Assembly: GCA_003556985.1 (NCBI GenBank)
Contig: PWPZ01000058.1
Coordinates: 1-11,710, forward strand
Reading direction: 5' to 3'
DNA: 11,710 nucleotides
Origin: Bacteroidota bacterium
Lineage (GTDB): Bacteria; Bacteroidota; Bacteroidia; Bacteroidales; PUMT01
A model generated the notes under the pieces. The model ran no database searches. It saw only the letters and a program-made list of their open reading frames with translations, and was not told the DNA's origin. Below, piece after piece: positions 1-7,182 of the stretch (the stretch's first letter is position 1; each line of letters starts with the position of its first letter). The position numbers and the translations under genes were made by a program.

Positions 1-1202
1 TCTCCTGTGATGTTACGGTAGAGCCGCTGCAATTTATTATAGCTCTTTTCAGGTGTAAGCAGGTTGTTTACCATGGCCAGAAAGTCATAACCCGTGGTGC
101 CCTCAGCCGGCCAGGAAGAAGGGATATTTTCACCGTGCTCCAGTATTTTTTCAGCAATGATATAGGTATTCCCGCCTGCCATTGTTTGCAGTCTTCTTAA
201 ATACTGACCGGGATTATGCAATCCGTCAATATGGTCGACCCGGAGTCCATTAATAAAACCCCCATCAAGCAGCTCCTTCAGAAAGCGGTGATGCTTTTCA
301 AATACCCTTTTGTCTTCAATGCGAAGGCAGATCAGATCGTTGATAGTGAAAAACCTCCTGTAATTAATTCTTTGGGAAGTCTCTTTCCAGTGGCACAGCT
401 CATAATGCTGACCCGAAACAATCTCACCGGTAAGTTGAGGGTTGTCATTAATGGCTGTGAGGATAGAGCTTGTGTACGACCGCATACTCTCGTTGATGTT
501 AACAAGATCATTGATTTCCTTTTTTGCCTCTTCCCACCGGCCATTGAGGAATTTACCTTTAATATCCGCTTTGCCCAGGTCAAACTTTTTCCATATTTTC
601 GCCAAGGGGGCAGGAGCCTTGCCAATATGGGGCATGAATATAAACCTGAATGATTTGAAGTTGACAGGATAGATATTATCAAAATATTTCAGGGCCAGGC
701 TTCCCCGGTGAATAAGTAGCTGAAGTTCCCTGTTTTCGAGAACCTGTTCCGGAGCATTCCCAAGAAAGGGCAGCATAATCCTTTCCCGGCCGCTGGTCAC
801 CCGGGGTTCGAAATCAAAAATACCGAAAAATTCAGAGTCCGGTCCTTTTTCAAGTACATCCCAAATCCAGGGATTTTCATAACTGTATGCCATGTGATTG
901 GGCACAATGTCCTGTATCCAGCCCATCTTTTTTTCCCTGAGCAGTCTTGCCAGCCTTGAAAAATCTTCATAAGTGCCCAGTTCCGGATTTATCATGTCCG
1001 GACTGGTGGCATCATATCCATGGTTACTGCCCGGTACCGCTGCGAATACCGGGGAGGCATAAATGCTGGCTACTCCGAGCAGGTTTAAATAATCAGCATT
1101 TTTCTCCAGGTCATTCAGGGTGAAAGATCTGGAGAACTGGATCCTGTAGCTGGATATGGGGTTATATTTCAGATCGTCCGGATTTTCAGTATTGAGCTCC
1201 AT
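1..1202 (-). CDS. treY: Malto-oligosyltrehalose synthase TreY, N-terminal 400 residues (runs off left edge)
   Basis: This GH13 enzyme isomerises the reducing-end alpha-1,4 bond of maltodextrins to alpha,alpha-1,1, giving maltooligosyl-trehalose in the cytoplasm. The frame is open from the ATG at 1202-1200 to the window edge, 400 full codons with no internal stop. Visible motifs are YRIQFSRSFTL near residue 20, SNHGYDATSP near 60, DIVPNHMAYS near 98, NYRRFFTINDL near 280, GLRVDHIDGL with the presumed nucleophile Asp323, IIAEKIL with the presumed acid Glu351, and the TreY-typical EGTTGYDF shortly after. This set separates TreY from other GH13 enzymes. The third catalytic Asp and the C-terminal domains lie beyond the edge. 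It is third in the order glgX, treZ, treY, 275 bp after treZ, and no Shine-Dalgarno precedes the start. Identity rests on motifs read from the sequence plus knowledge of the family. Confidence 0.95.
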   Translation of the reverse strand, partial: MELNTENPDDLKYNPISSYRIQFSRSFTLNDLEKNADYLNLLGVASIYASPVFAAVPGSNHGYDATSPDMINPELGTYEDFSRLARLLREKKMGWIQDIVPNHMAYSYENPWIWDVLEKGPDSEFFGIFDFEPRVTSGRERIMLPFLGNAPEQVLENRELQLLIHRGSLALKYFDNIYPVNFKSFRFIFMPHIGKAPAPLAKIWKKFDLGKADIKGKFLNGRWEEAKKEINDLVNINESMRSYTSSILTAINDNPQLTGEIVSGQHYELCHWKETSQRINYRRFFTINDLICLRIEDKRVFEKHHRFLKELLDGGFINGLRVDHIDGLHNPGQYLRRLQTMAGGNTYIIAEKILEHGENIPSSWPAEGTTGYDFLAMVNNLLTPEKSYNKLQRLYRNITG

Positions 1203-1477
1203 AAAGTTTTTATTTTAAAGTTACTAAAAATTCGCCGGCTTATAAAGTTATTGCAGGTTGCATACAGCTAACACGGAGTGGTTACATTCCTGAGGATCTT
1301 TCAGGCAGATTCTCACAGGAATTAGCGGCATACTTTTACATCGTGTGGATCATTCTGAAATTAAATTGCAGGCAGATTGACGGGGTAATTACTGAAGTTT
1401 CACAAGTAATACCGGCAAGTTACACCAGAGGAGGCTGGCGGAGCAGTATTGGCCGGCTGCCCGGTTGAAGGGGCCTG
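1203..1477. other. treZ-treY spacer, 275 bp
   Basis: This noncoding gap between treZ and treY is much longer than the 70 bp between glgX and treZ. It holds the treY promoter candidate close to the treY start. It also holds a 10-bp direct repeat, CAGGCAGATT, at 1302-1311 and 1369-1378, of unknown meaning. I see no RNA gene, no convincing terminator hairpin with a T-run, and no gene remnant. Confidence 0.6.
1216..1246 (-). promoter_or_regulatory. Candidate Bacteroidota promoter for treY
   Basis: Read on the minus strand, TTTA (1246-1243) is followed after exactly 19 bases by TAACTTTA (1223-1216). The Bacteroidota sigma-ABfr consensus is TTTG, a gap of about 19, then TAnnTTTG, so each box has one mismatch and the spacing is right. 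The -7 box ends 13 bases before the treY ATG, giving a very short leader. A second TAACTTTA lies at 1250-1243 and overlaps the -33 box. The call is inferred from sequence only. Confidence 0.45.
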
Positions 1478-3523
1478 TTATGCCTGGAGATCTGACAATA
1501 CCAGTATGGACCTGGGCTCCATTGTTATCATTCCGTCGTTTCCGGTAAGCGATGCAAATTCATTGACCTTTCCTCCCCAGATAGTATGGGCCGAATAGAT
1601 AAGTATGCTGCACCCGGATGCCGGTCCTTCGGCAAAGGGCAGCTGGATGCTGTTTTCCGAAAAATTCATGATTGCCGTGATCCCGCAACCCTCGTATTTG
1701 ATCTTATTTTCCCGGGTACTCCCCTTTTCCGGGGCGCCCTTAACCCCCGGCTCTGCAATATCTTCGCTGCCCGGCTCCTGTTCACCCTTGCCTTCCGGCA
1801 CATGGCTGCTCCCCTTTTCGTCCTTTACGCCGCCCGCCATATTGCTGCTTATCTCCTGCGGGCCTTCCGGTGAGGTGAAAAAGCCGGGAGCATCTATTTC
1901 CAGGATCACCGCCTTGCCGTCGCAGGCTTCAACCGCCCTGACATTATCACGGTTGCCTGGTTTCAGGGCGGGGTGCTCTTTCTTCAGTATGATCAGTCTC
2001 TTGTAATAATCAAGCAGTTTTTGCTTTTTCTCATCACCGGCGAAGTCCCATCTCAGCTTTGAGTTTTTAAAAGTCTCTTCCGACTGGGCATCGGGCGGCT
2101 CCCGGTCATCTGCAAAATAGCTGAATTCCTTTTTCCGGCCTTCCCTGACCGCTTTTATAAGCTCCTTGTCGCCGTGACTGGTGAAATAAAGGAAGGGAGC
2201 CTCTTCGCCGTATTCTTCCCCCATGAAAAGCATGGGAACGAAGGGGCTGAAAAACATGGCCCCGGCCGCAAGCTTGAGTGATTCAAAATCAACCAGCGAG
2301 CTCAGCCTTTCTCCCAGCATCCTGTTGCCAACCTGGTCGTGGTTCTGGGTACAGACCACAAACCTGCTGCCCGGGATACCCCGGGTGCTGCTTCCGAAAA
2401 TTCTTTTCCTGAAAGGTGAGTATCTCCCGTTATAAACATAGGCATTGTTAAAGGCGTCAGCCATACTGTCGGTACTGCCAAAATCATGGTAATAGCCGTT
2501 TCTTTCGCCGGTCAGTCGCGCGTGCAAAGCATGGTGGAATTCATCACACCACTGGGAATCGAGCCCTATGCCGCCTTCCCCGGAAGGGGTGATAAACCGG
2601 TTGTCATTAAGGTCGGATTCGCCGATCAAAAAATGGTTTCTTCCTGTAAGCAGATTTAGCTCCTTAACACTATCGGAAAGTTCGGCCAGGAAATGGTAAG
2701 CCCCGAAATCCCTGATGGCATGAATGGCATCAAGCCTTAACCCGTCAATGTTAAAGTCCCTCAGCCACATAAGTGCATTTTCTATAAAATACCTGCGAAC
2801 GCCGTTACACCAGGCATCGTCGAAATTTATTGCACTTCCCCAGGGAGTGTGGTATTTGTCGGTGAAGTAAGGAGCGGCAAGAGACAGGTAATTGCCTTCG
2901 GGCCCGAGATGGTTATATACAACATCCAGGATCACGGCTATCCCATTCTTATGACAGGCGGTTACAAGCCGGGAAAGTTCGCCGGGTCCGCCATAGGAAT
3001 CCTGCACTGCAAAGGGATATACCCCGTCGTATCCCCAGTTTCGGGAGCCGGGGAACCTGGCCACCGGCATGAGCTCTATTGCATTAATGCCCAGCGAAGA
3101 GAGGTAGTCCAGCTTGTCGGTTATCCCCTGAAAATCTCCTTCCGGGGAAAAGGTCCCGGCATGCAGTTCATATATTATCAGATCGGCGGGATCAATACCT
3201 TCCCATTCTCCCTTCTTATTTTTGAAATCGGCAGTATCAATTACTTCTGAGGCGTTGTGCACCCCGTCAGGCTGGGACAGGGATGCCGGATCGGGTATTT
3301 TTTTGTCATCACCGATCACCACCATGTATCTGTCGCCCTTTCCAACTCCCGGCAGTACCCCCTCCCAGTAACCATGCTCTCTTTTTTCAAGAGGGAACAC
3401 ACCTTTTCCTTCAATCTCAATCGAGACTGCAGTGGCAGGCGGCGACCAGAACAACATCCGGGCACCGGTGCCCGGAAGAAGGGTCATGCCCAGTTCCCTT
3501 TTTTCAATTTCCGCTTTTAACAT
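1478..3523 (-). CDS. treZ: Malto-oligosyltrehalose trehalohydrolase TreZ
   Basis: TreZ cleaves the alpha-1,4 bond next to the trehalose end of maltooligosyl-trehalose and releases trehalose. The 681 residues begin with an E-set beta domain (about 10-95, with the MLFWSPPA strand). The GH13 barrel follows: ELHAGTFSPEG near 119, MPVARFPGSRNWGYDGV near 152, DVVYNHLGPEGNYL at 200, GLRLDAIHAI with nucleophile Asp265, IGESDLND with acid Glu302, and NHDQVGNR with Asp396. WGYDGV and GPEGNYL favour TreZ over branching enzyme GlgB. The C-terminal beta domain ends in PRSILVLSDL. Residues about 548-611 are a Gly/Glu/Pro/Ser/Lys-rich stretch inserted between two strands of that domain, which explains a length above the usual 560-610. 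The gene starts 70 bp after glgX, so cotranscription is likely. The start has an A/T-rich leader and no Shine-Dalgarno. Confidence 0.95.
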   Translation of the reverse strand: MLKAEIEKRELGMTLLPGTGARMLFWSPPATAVSIEIEGKGVFPLEKREHGYWEGVLPGVGKGDRYMVVIGDDKKIPDPASLSQPDGVHNASEVIDTADFKNKKGEWEGIDPADLIIYELHAGTFSPEGDFQGITDKLDYLSSLGINAIELMPVARFPGSRNWGYDGVYPFAVQDSYGGPGELSRLVTACHKNGIAVILDVVYNHLGPEGNYLSLAAPYFTDKYHTPWGSAINFDDAWCNGVRRYFIENALMWLRDFNIDGLRLDAIHAIRDFGAYHFLAELSDSVKELNLLTGRNHFLIGESDLNDNRFITPSGEGGIGLDSQWCDEFHHALHARLTGERNGYYHDFGSTDSMADAFNNAYVYNGRYSPFRKRIFGSSTRGIPGSRFVVCTQNHDQVGNRMLGERLSSLVDFESLKLAAGAMFFSPFVPMLFMGEEYGEEAPFLYFTSHGDKELIKAVREGRKKEFSYFADDREPPDAQSEETFKNSKLRWDFAGDEKKQKLLDYYKRLIILKKEHPALKPGNRDNVRAVEACDGKAVILEIDAPGFFTSPEGPQEISSNMAGGVKDEKGSSHVPEGKGEQEPGSEDIAEPGVKGAPEKGSTRENKIKYEGCGITAIMNFSENSIQLPFAEGPASGCSILIYSAHTIWGGKVNEFASLTGNDGMITMEPRSILVLSDLQA
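1691..1882 (-). other. Low-complexity insertion within TreZ (residues about 548-611)
   Basis: The segment lies between the strand AVILEIDAP and the strand ITAIMNFSENS of the C-terminal beta domain. It is dominated by Gly, Glu, Pro, Ser and Lys, with recurring short PEG, EPG and PEKG units, and has few hydrophobic residues, so it is probably disordered. The reading frame stays open through it and the domain resumes afterwards, so this is an in-frame insertion and not a frameshift. Its function is unknown. Confidence 0.75.
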
Positions 3524-3593
3524 GGCAATAACATTTAAGTATGGTTATTTTATCCGTGCATTATCGGTACTGAAAGGGTTCCGGAGGCTGAAA

Positions 3594-5735
3594 TTATTCC
3601 CGGGGCGGTTCATTAACGTGCTTAAAAAGCACTACCGAGCGGGGCTCGGCAATAACATTTTGTTTGGCGCCGCTTTCATCCTTGCCTTCTTCGGAAATAT
3701 ATCCCTCATGGGTATCGACTACTTTTCTCCACGGGTTTCCGTATTCCTTTCCCGGCAGCTTGAAAACCACCTCGTCGTCACTGCCATTGAACATAAGGTA
3801 AAAGCTGTCGTCAGTTATCAGATTCCCGGTATTGTCTCTGCTGTGAATACCTTCTCCTGCAAGAAAAACTCCCACCGATTTGGCGGTGGCTGTATTCCAG
3901 TCCTCCTCGCTCATCGTGTTACCTTCCGGAAGAAACCATTCTATATCTTTGACATGCCTGCCCTTGAGCCGTTCATCCTTAAACCACTTTGTTCTGCAGA
4001 ATACCGGATGATTCAGCCTGAATTTGATAAGACGGGATACGAACTCCAAAAGTTCTTCGTCTGTGTTTTCCCAGTCAATCCATGTCAGTTCGTTGTCATG
4101 GCAATAAGTATTATTGTTCCCCTTTTTGGTTTGCCCTCTTTCATCGCCTGCCAGCATCATGGGTATGCCCTGCGAAAGGAACAGGGTGGTAAGTAGATTC
4201 CGCATCTGTTTTTTGCGGAGTCTTATTATGTTTTCATCATCGGTTTCGCCTTCCACCCCACAGTTCCATGAGCGGTTATGGCTTTCGCCGTCCCTGTTAT
4301 CCTCCTTGTTGGCTTCGTTGTGCTTTTGGTTGTAAGATACCAGGTCACGCAGGGTGAAACCGTCATGAGCGGTAATGAAGTTTATGCTGGCCACCGGTCT
4401 GCGCCAGTCGTCCAGATAAAGGTCGGAGCTGCCGGTAATGCGGTTGGCGAATTCGGGCAGTGTTTCATCCTCGCCCCTCCAGAAGTCACCGATAGTATCC
4501 CGGTAACGGCCGTTCCACTCCATCCATCCTGCGGGGAAATTGCCGACATGATAGCCATTTTCTCCAATATCCCAGGGTTCTGCTATAAGCTTGGTCTGTG
4601 AAAGCACCGGATCCTGGTGCAGTACATCAAAGAATGAGCCCCACTTGTCAACGTCGCTGAATTCACGGGCCAGGGCAGTGGCCAGGTCGAAACGGAAACC
4701 ATCGACATGCATTTCGGTTACCCAGTAGCGCAGACTGTCCATTATCAGCCTCAGAATGGTGGGGTGAACGGAGTTCAGTGTATTTCCCGTACCGGTGTAA
4801 TCCATGTAGAACCTGCGGTCATCCTCCACCAGCCTGTAATAGGAGGAATTATCAATTCCCCGGAAGCTCACTGTGGGTCCCATCTGGCTGCCTTCACCTG
4901 TATGGTTGTAAACAACGTCAATTATTACTTCAATTCCGGCCTTGTGCAGCTCTTTTACCATGTTCTTGAATTCATTCACCTGCTCACCCTGGCAGCCGGT
5001 TGCGCAATAAGCCGGATGAGGAGAGAAAAAGTTGATACTGTTGTACCCCCAGTAATTGGTAAGTCCGTTGTCAACCAGGTGCTTGTCGTTTGTGAACTGG
5101 TGTACCGGCATTAGCTCAACGGCGTTGATTCCCAGGTCTTTGAGGTATTTGATCATTTCCGGATGCGCCAGTCCCGAATAAGTCCCCCGAATTTCTTCAG
5201 GTATCTTTGAAAGGCGTTTTGTCATACCCTTGACGTGCGTTTCATAAATAATAGTCTTATTCAGGGGTATTTTTAACGGAGTATCACCGTCCCAGTCAAA
5301 TACCTCATCAATAACTATACATTTGGGCATATATGGCTCGCTGTCGCTTTCACTGAAAGAAAGATCCTCTTTCTCATCCCCTATTTCATAGCCAAAAAGG
5401 GCGTTATTCCACCGCCCGACCCCGTTGAGTGCTTTTGCGTAAGGATCTATCAGCAGTTTGTTGGGATTGAACCGGTGCCCGTTCTCCGGATCATAGGGAC
5501 CGTGAACCCGGTATCCATACTGCTGGCCCGGCTTAATGCCGGGTACATATACATGCCAGCTGTTGTGGGTTCTCTCGATGACTTTTATCCGGTTGGTCTC
5601 ATTACCTTCATTATCGAACAGGCAAAGATCCACTCCTTGTGCATTTTCTGAAAACAAGGCAAAATTCACCCCCAGTCCGTCGTATTTCGCTCCCAGGGGA
5701 TAAGGTTTCCCCGGCCAGGTTTTTATCTTTTCCAT
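3594..5735 (-). CDS. glgX: Glycogen debranching enzyme GlgX/TreX (isoamylase-type GH13)
   Basis: The enzyme hydrolyses alpha-1,6 branches of glycogen or limit dextrin and yields linear maltodextrins. The 713 residues match the family length. The N-terminal CBM48-like domain covers about 8-130 (PYPLGAKYDGLGVNFALFS, then YGYRVHGPYDP). The barrel carries ETHVKGMT near 165, DVVYNHTGEG at 273, DGFRFDLA with nucleophile Asp350, LIAEPWDIG with acid Glu386, and ITAHDGFTLRDLVSYN with Asp458, followed by the GlgX-typical NCGVEGETDD near 491. Because treZ and treY follow on the same strand, this is the TreX role: feeding unbranched chains to TreY. It is probably the first gene of the operon. The leader is A-rich (AAAATAACTAA before ATG) with no Shine-Dalgarno. 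A more general role in glycogen turnover is equally possible. Confidence 0.95.
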   Translation of the reverse strand: MEKIKTWPGKPYPLGAKYDGLGVNFALFSENAQGVDLCLFDNEGNETNRIKVIERTHNSWHVYVPGIKPGQQYGYRVHGPYDPENGHRFNPNKLLIDPYAKALNGVGRWNNALFGYEIGDEKEDLSFSESDSEPYMPKCIVIDEVFDWDGDTPLKIPLNKTIIYETHVKGMTKRLSKIPEEIRGTYSGLAHPEMIKYLKDLGINAVELMPVHQFTNDKHLVDNGLTNYWGYNSINFFSPHPAYCATGCQGEQVNEFKNMVKELHKAGIEVIIDVVYNHTGEGSQMGPTVSFRGIDNSSYYRLVEDDRRFYMDYTGTGNTLNSVHPTILRLIMDSLRYWVTEMHVDGFRFDLATALAREFSDVDKWGSFFDVLHQDPVLSQTKLIAEPWDIGENGYHVGNFPAGWMEWNGRYRDTIGDFWRGEDETLPEFANRITGSSDLYLDDWRRPVASINFITAHDGFTLRDLVSYNQKHNEANKEDNRDGESHNRSWNCGVEGETDDENIIRLRKKQMRNLLTTLFLSQGIPMMLAGDERGQTKKGNNNTYCHDNELTWIDWENTDEELLEFVSRLIKFRLNHPVFCRTKWFKDERLKGRHVKDIEWFLPEGNTMSEEDWNTATAKSVGVFLAGEGIHSRDNTGNLITDDSFYLMFNGSDDEVVFKLPGKEYGNPWRKVVDTHEGYISEEGKDESGAKQNVIAEPRSVVLFKHVNEPPRE

Positions 5736-5842
5736 TTAGTTATTTTGCTATTTTTTTAATCTGTCAGGGTATATATTATCATGACCAGAACAATGTCGTA
5801 AGTGCCGGCATTTGCTGGCCGCAGATTTCAGGAATTTAGTTG

Positions 5843-5850
5843 CAAAATTA
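5843..5850 (-). promoter_or_regulatory. Candidate -7 box upstream of glgX
   Basis: On the minus strand this reads TAATTTTG, an exact match to the Bacteroidota -7 form TAnnTTTG, about 107 bases before the glgX ATG. No TTTG occurs at the usual spacing of about 19; the nearest TTTG is only 3 bases upstream. This is therefore a weak candidate in the 5736-5958 spacer, where I see nothing else convincing. Confidence 0.25.
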
Positions 5851-5958
5851 CATCAAATAATTTATATTATGACATGCACCGGGAAGCGGAGGACCAATTG
5901 TTTTTTTGTCGCGGTTAATGCTCTGACGGACTTTCCCCGACGATCGTAATCAAAAAAA

Positions 5959-6615
5959 TCACATTCCGGGCTGAGGTGGCAGTACTGTTTCCATGTAGTC
6001 GTCAAAGTCTTCGATTACCGCCTCACTTATTGCTAAGCTGAATGCATCAAGATCGCCGGGCACCCTGGAAGTTATAAGATTTTCATCAATTACCAGTTCT
6101 TCATCCACATACTCTGCACCTGCCTCTTCCATTTCTTCCTGTATGCCACTCACACAGGTAATTGTCCGACCTTCAAGGGCACCTGCCGCTGCAAGCAGCT
6201 GAGGGCCGTGACAAATAGCGGCAATAACCTTTCCCTCCCTGTTGAATTCCCTGACGAATTCCACGATATCAGGATGTTCTCTCAGTTCAGCCGGAGCCCT
6301 TCCGCCCGGTATTATCAATGCTTCAAAGTTATCTATCGAAACATTTTCAACGGTTCTTTGGATTCCTATAGTAAAGTCGCTGTTATAGGCCTGTACGGGT
6401 CCAATTGCCGGCCCGATAACCGTAACCTCAAATCCCTGGTTTATCATGTAACCATAAGGCATGTAGGCTTCTCCGTCATGGAAGCCCTCTGCAACAAGAA
6501 TTGCTATATGCGGCCTTCTTTCAACAATGAACGGCTCTTCCGGCTGCTCGGGACAGCCGGTCAGCATTAACATCATTCCCACTGCAGGTAATAGTTTTAA
6601 CAATAGTTTTTTCAT
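5959..6615 (-). CDS. DJ-1/PfpI-family lipoprotein
   Basis: The 218 residues start with a lipoprotein signal peptide: Lys-rich MKKLLLKLLP, a hydrophobic core, then the lipobox LTGC with Cys21. A short acidic Pro/Glu linker leads to a DJ-1/PfpI domain from about 36. The predicted nucleophile Cys135 sits in the elbow AICHGPQLLAAAG with His136 next to it. Glu49 in GFHDGEAYMP aligns with DJ-1 Glu18, which lowers the pKa of the cysteine, and IIPGGRAPAEL (101-111) is the usual family loop. Family members include deglycase/glyoxalase-like enzymes, chaperones and the intracellular protease PfpI, all normally cytoplasmic. Here the signal peptide points to a membrane-anchored protein outside the cytoplasm. 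The gene stands alone on the minus strand with divergent neighbours upstream. The fold is certain from the sequence, but the reaction is not known. Confidence 0.9.
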   Translation of the reverse strand: MKKLLLKLLPAVGMMLMLTGCPEQPEEPFIVERRPHIAILVAEGFHDGEAYMPYGYMINQGFEVTVIGPAIGPVQAYNSDFTIGIQRTVENVSIDNFEALIIPGGRAPAELREHPDIVEFVREFNREGKVIAAICHGPQLLAAAGALEGRTITCVSGIQEEMEEAGAEYVDEELVIDENLITSRVPGDLDAFSLAISEAVIEDFDDYMETVLPPQPGM

Positions 6616-6680
6616 GACTCGGGTTTTTAAGTTTATATATGAAGTTGACTGTATATAATGAAAAAATTATGCCATAAGCC

Positions 6681-6706
6681 GATGCCGGCAGGATATGATC
6701 GGCATC
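6681..6706. repeat. Inverted repeat upstream of the DJ-1-family gene
   Basis: GATGCCG (6681-6687) and CGGCATC (6700-6706) are perfect 7-bp inverted arms separated by 12 bases. They lie 66-91 bases before the DJ-1-family start codon, near where an operator or leader hairpin could sit. There is no T-run, so it is not a terminator. Confidence 0.35.
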
Positions 6707-6897
6707 AGGCGCATGCAGGGATGGGATAGCTCCTGCACCCGGTACTTCTTAAATGAAACATAACAAAATGACAGCAGGCTGATATAAGGGTTTATGAAGC
6801 TTAAGGCAGCCGGCCGTAATTTTTATTAAAAATGAAAATTTACAATTAATTTGCCATAGATAATTTTCAGACCAGCCGCTTTGATCATGAAGAAATC

Positions 6898-6914
6898 TGT
6901 AGAATTATTCTACA
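6898..6914. promoter_or_regulatory. Perfect 17-bp palindrome, candidate operator
   Basis: TGTAGAAT and ATTCTACA are perfect inverted 8-bp arms around one central T. Such a dyad is the usual form of a site for a dimeric transcription factor, but I cannot assign it to a regulator family. It lies about 90 bases upstream of the -7-like box at 7001 and directly abuts the hairpin at 6915. Confidence 0.5.
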
Positions 6915-6950
6915 CCGTTCCGGTTACTTCCCCATTGGGAAACCGGACGG
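6915..6950 (+). repeat. Long imperfect hairpin
   Basis: CCGT pairs with ACGG (6915-6918 and 6947-6950). After a bulged T, CCGGT pairs with ACCGG (6920-6924 and 6942-6946). After a three-base internal bulge, TTCCC pairs with GGGAA (6928-6932 and 6937-6941) around a CATT loop. That gives 14 base pairs in total. No T-run follows, so it is not a standard intrinsic terminator. It could be an operator, an RNA structure or part of an attenuator. Confidence 0.5.
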
Positions 6951-7000
6951 ATATTATACGGCCATTTTCATATGAAGGTGTAATTTGGAAATAATTATCC

Positions 7001-7008
7001 TAACTTTG
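7001..7008 (+). promoter_or_regulatory. Candidate -7 promoter box for the small ORF and tocopherol-cyclase-like gene
   Basis: TAACTTTG is an exact match to the Bacteroidota -7 form TAnnTTTG and ends 51 bases before the ATG of the small ORF. A TTTG at 6984-6987 is only 13 bases upstream, shorter than the usual gap of about 19, so the -33 element is doubtful. Confidence 0.4.
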
Positions 7009-7059
7009 TGTAAGAGCTATACAGGTACTTAAAAACCGGTTTAAAACAATATTTAGATT

Positions 7060-7182
7060 ATGAGTGAGCTAATTGATATCCTGCCTTCCCCCCTTTTAGA
7101 TAAAGCTTCCAGCCTCGGAGTGGCCCATTGGGTAACGAAGCTTGATGCGGAAAACTACATCATATATTTTTATAAGGAATGA
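7060..7182 (+). CDS. Small hypothetical protein (40 residues), coupled to the next gene
   Basis: The ORF begins MSELIDILPSPLL and ends ENYIIYFYKE. An in-frame TAG at 7054-7056 stops upstream extension, and this ATG is the only one at the front of the frame. Its TGA (7180-7182) overlaps the next gene's first ATG (7179-7181) as ATGA, the classic arrangement for translational coupling. A -7-like box lies about 50 bases upstream. The sequence has no signal peptide or membrane segment, and I recognise no family. It could be a small partner protein, a leader peptide setting translation of the downstream gene, or a chance ORF. The overlap is the main argument for it being real. Confidence 0.45.
   Translation: MSELIDILPSPLLDKASSLGVAHWVTKLDAENYIIYFYKE

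Larger units (their letters stand above)
6616..7059. other. Divergent intergenic region, about 440 bp
   Basis: This spacer separates the DJ-1-family gene from the rightward small ORF and tocopherol-cyclase-like gene. It contains an inverted repeat GATGCCG/CGGCATC at 6681-6687 and 6700-6706, a perfect palindrome at 6898-6914, a long hairpin at 6915-6950 and a -7-like box at 7001-7008. A/T-rich stretches lie at 6816-6865. An ORF of 35 codons (6887-6994) is present but overlaps the palindrome and hairpin and is not called. I see no tRNA or recognisable RNA family. Confidence 0.6.

Noticed and set aside
216..653. Open frame of 145 codons on the plus strand
   Set aside because: It lies antisense to treY, whose motifs (NYRRFF, RVDHIDGL) run through the same bases.
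1478..3523. Reading treZ as glycogen branching enzyme GlgB
   Set aside because: WGYDGV, GPEGNYL and the adjacent treY fit TreZ.
3432..4196. Open frame of 254 codons on the plus strand
   Set aside because: It is antisense to the end of glgX and the start of treZ, both supported by strong family motifs; the translated sequence has no recognisable domain.
5881..5958. Possible terminator after the DJ-1-family gene
   Set aside because: T-runs and A-runs are present but I could not find a stable stem in the right position before a T-run on the minus strand.
6887..6994. Open frame of 35 codons beginning MKKSVELFYTV on the plus strand
   Set aside because: It has no coupling or clear leader, overlaps the 17-bp palindrome and the hairpin, and ends before the -7-like box. 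A chance ORF is more likely, though a leader peptide is not excluded.
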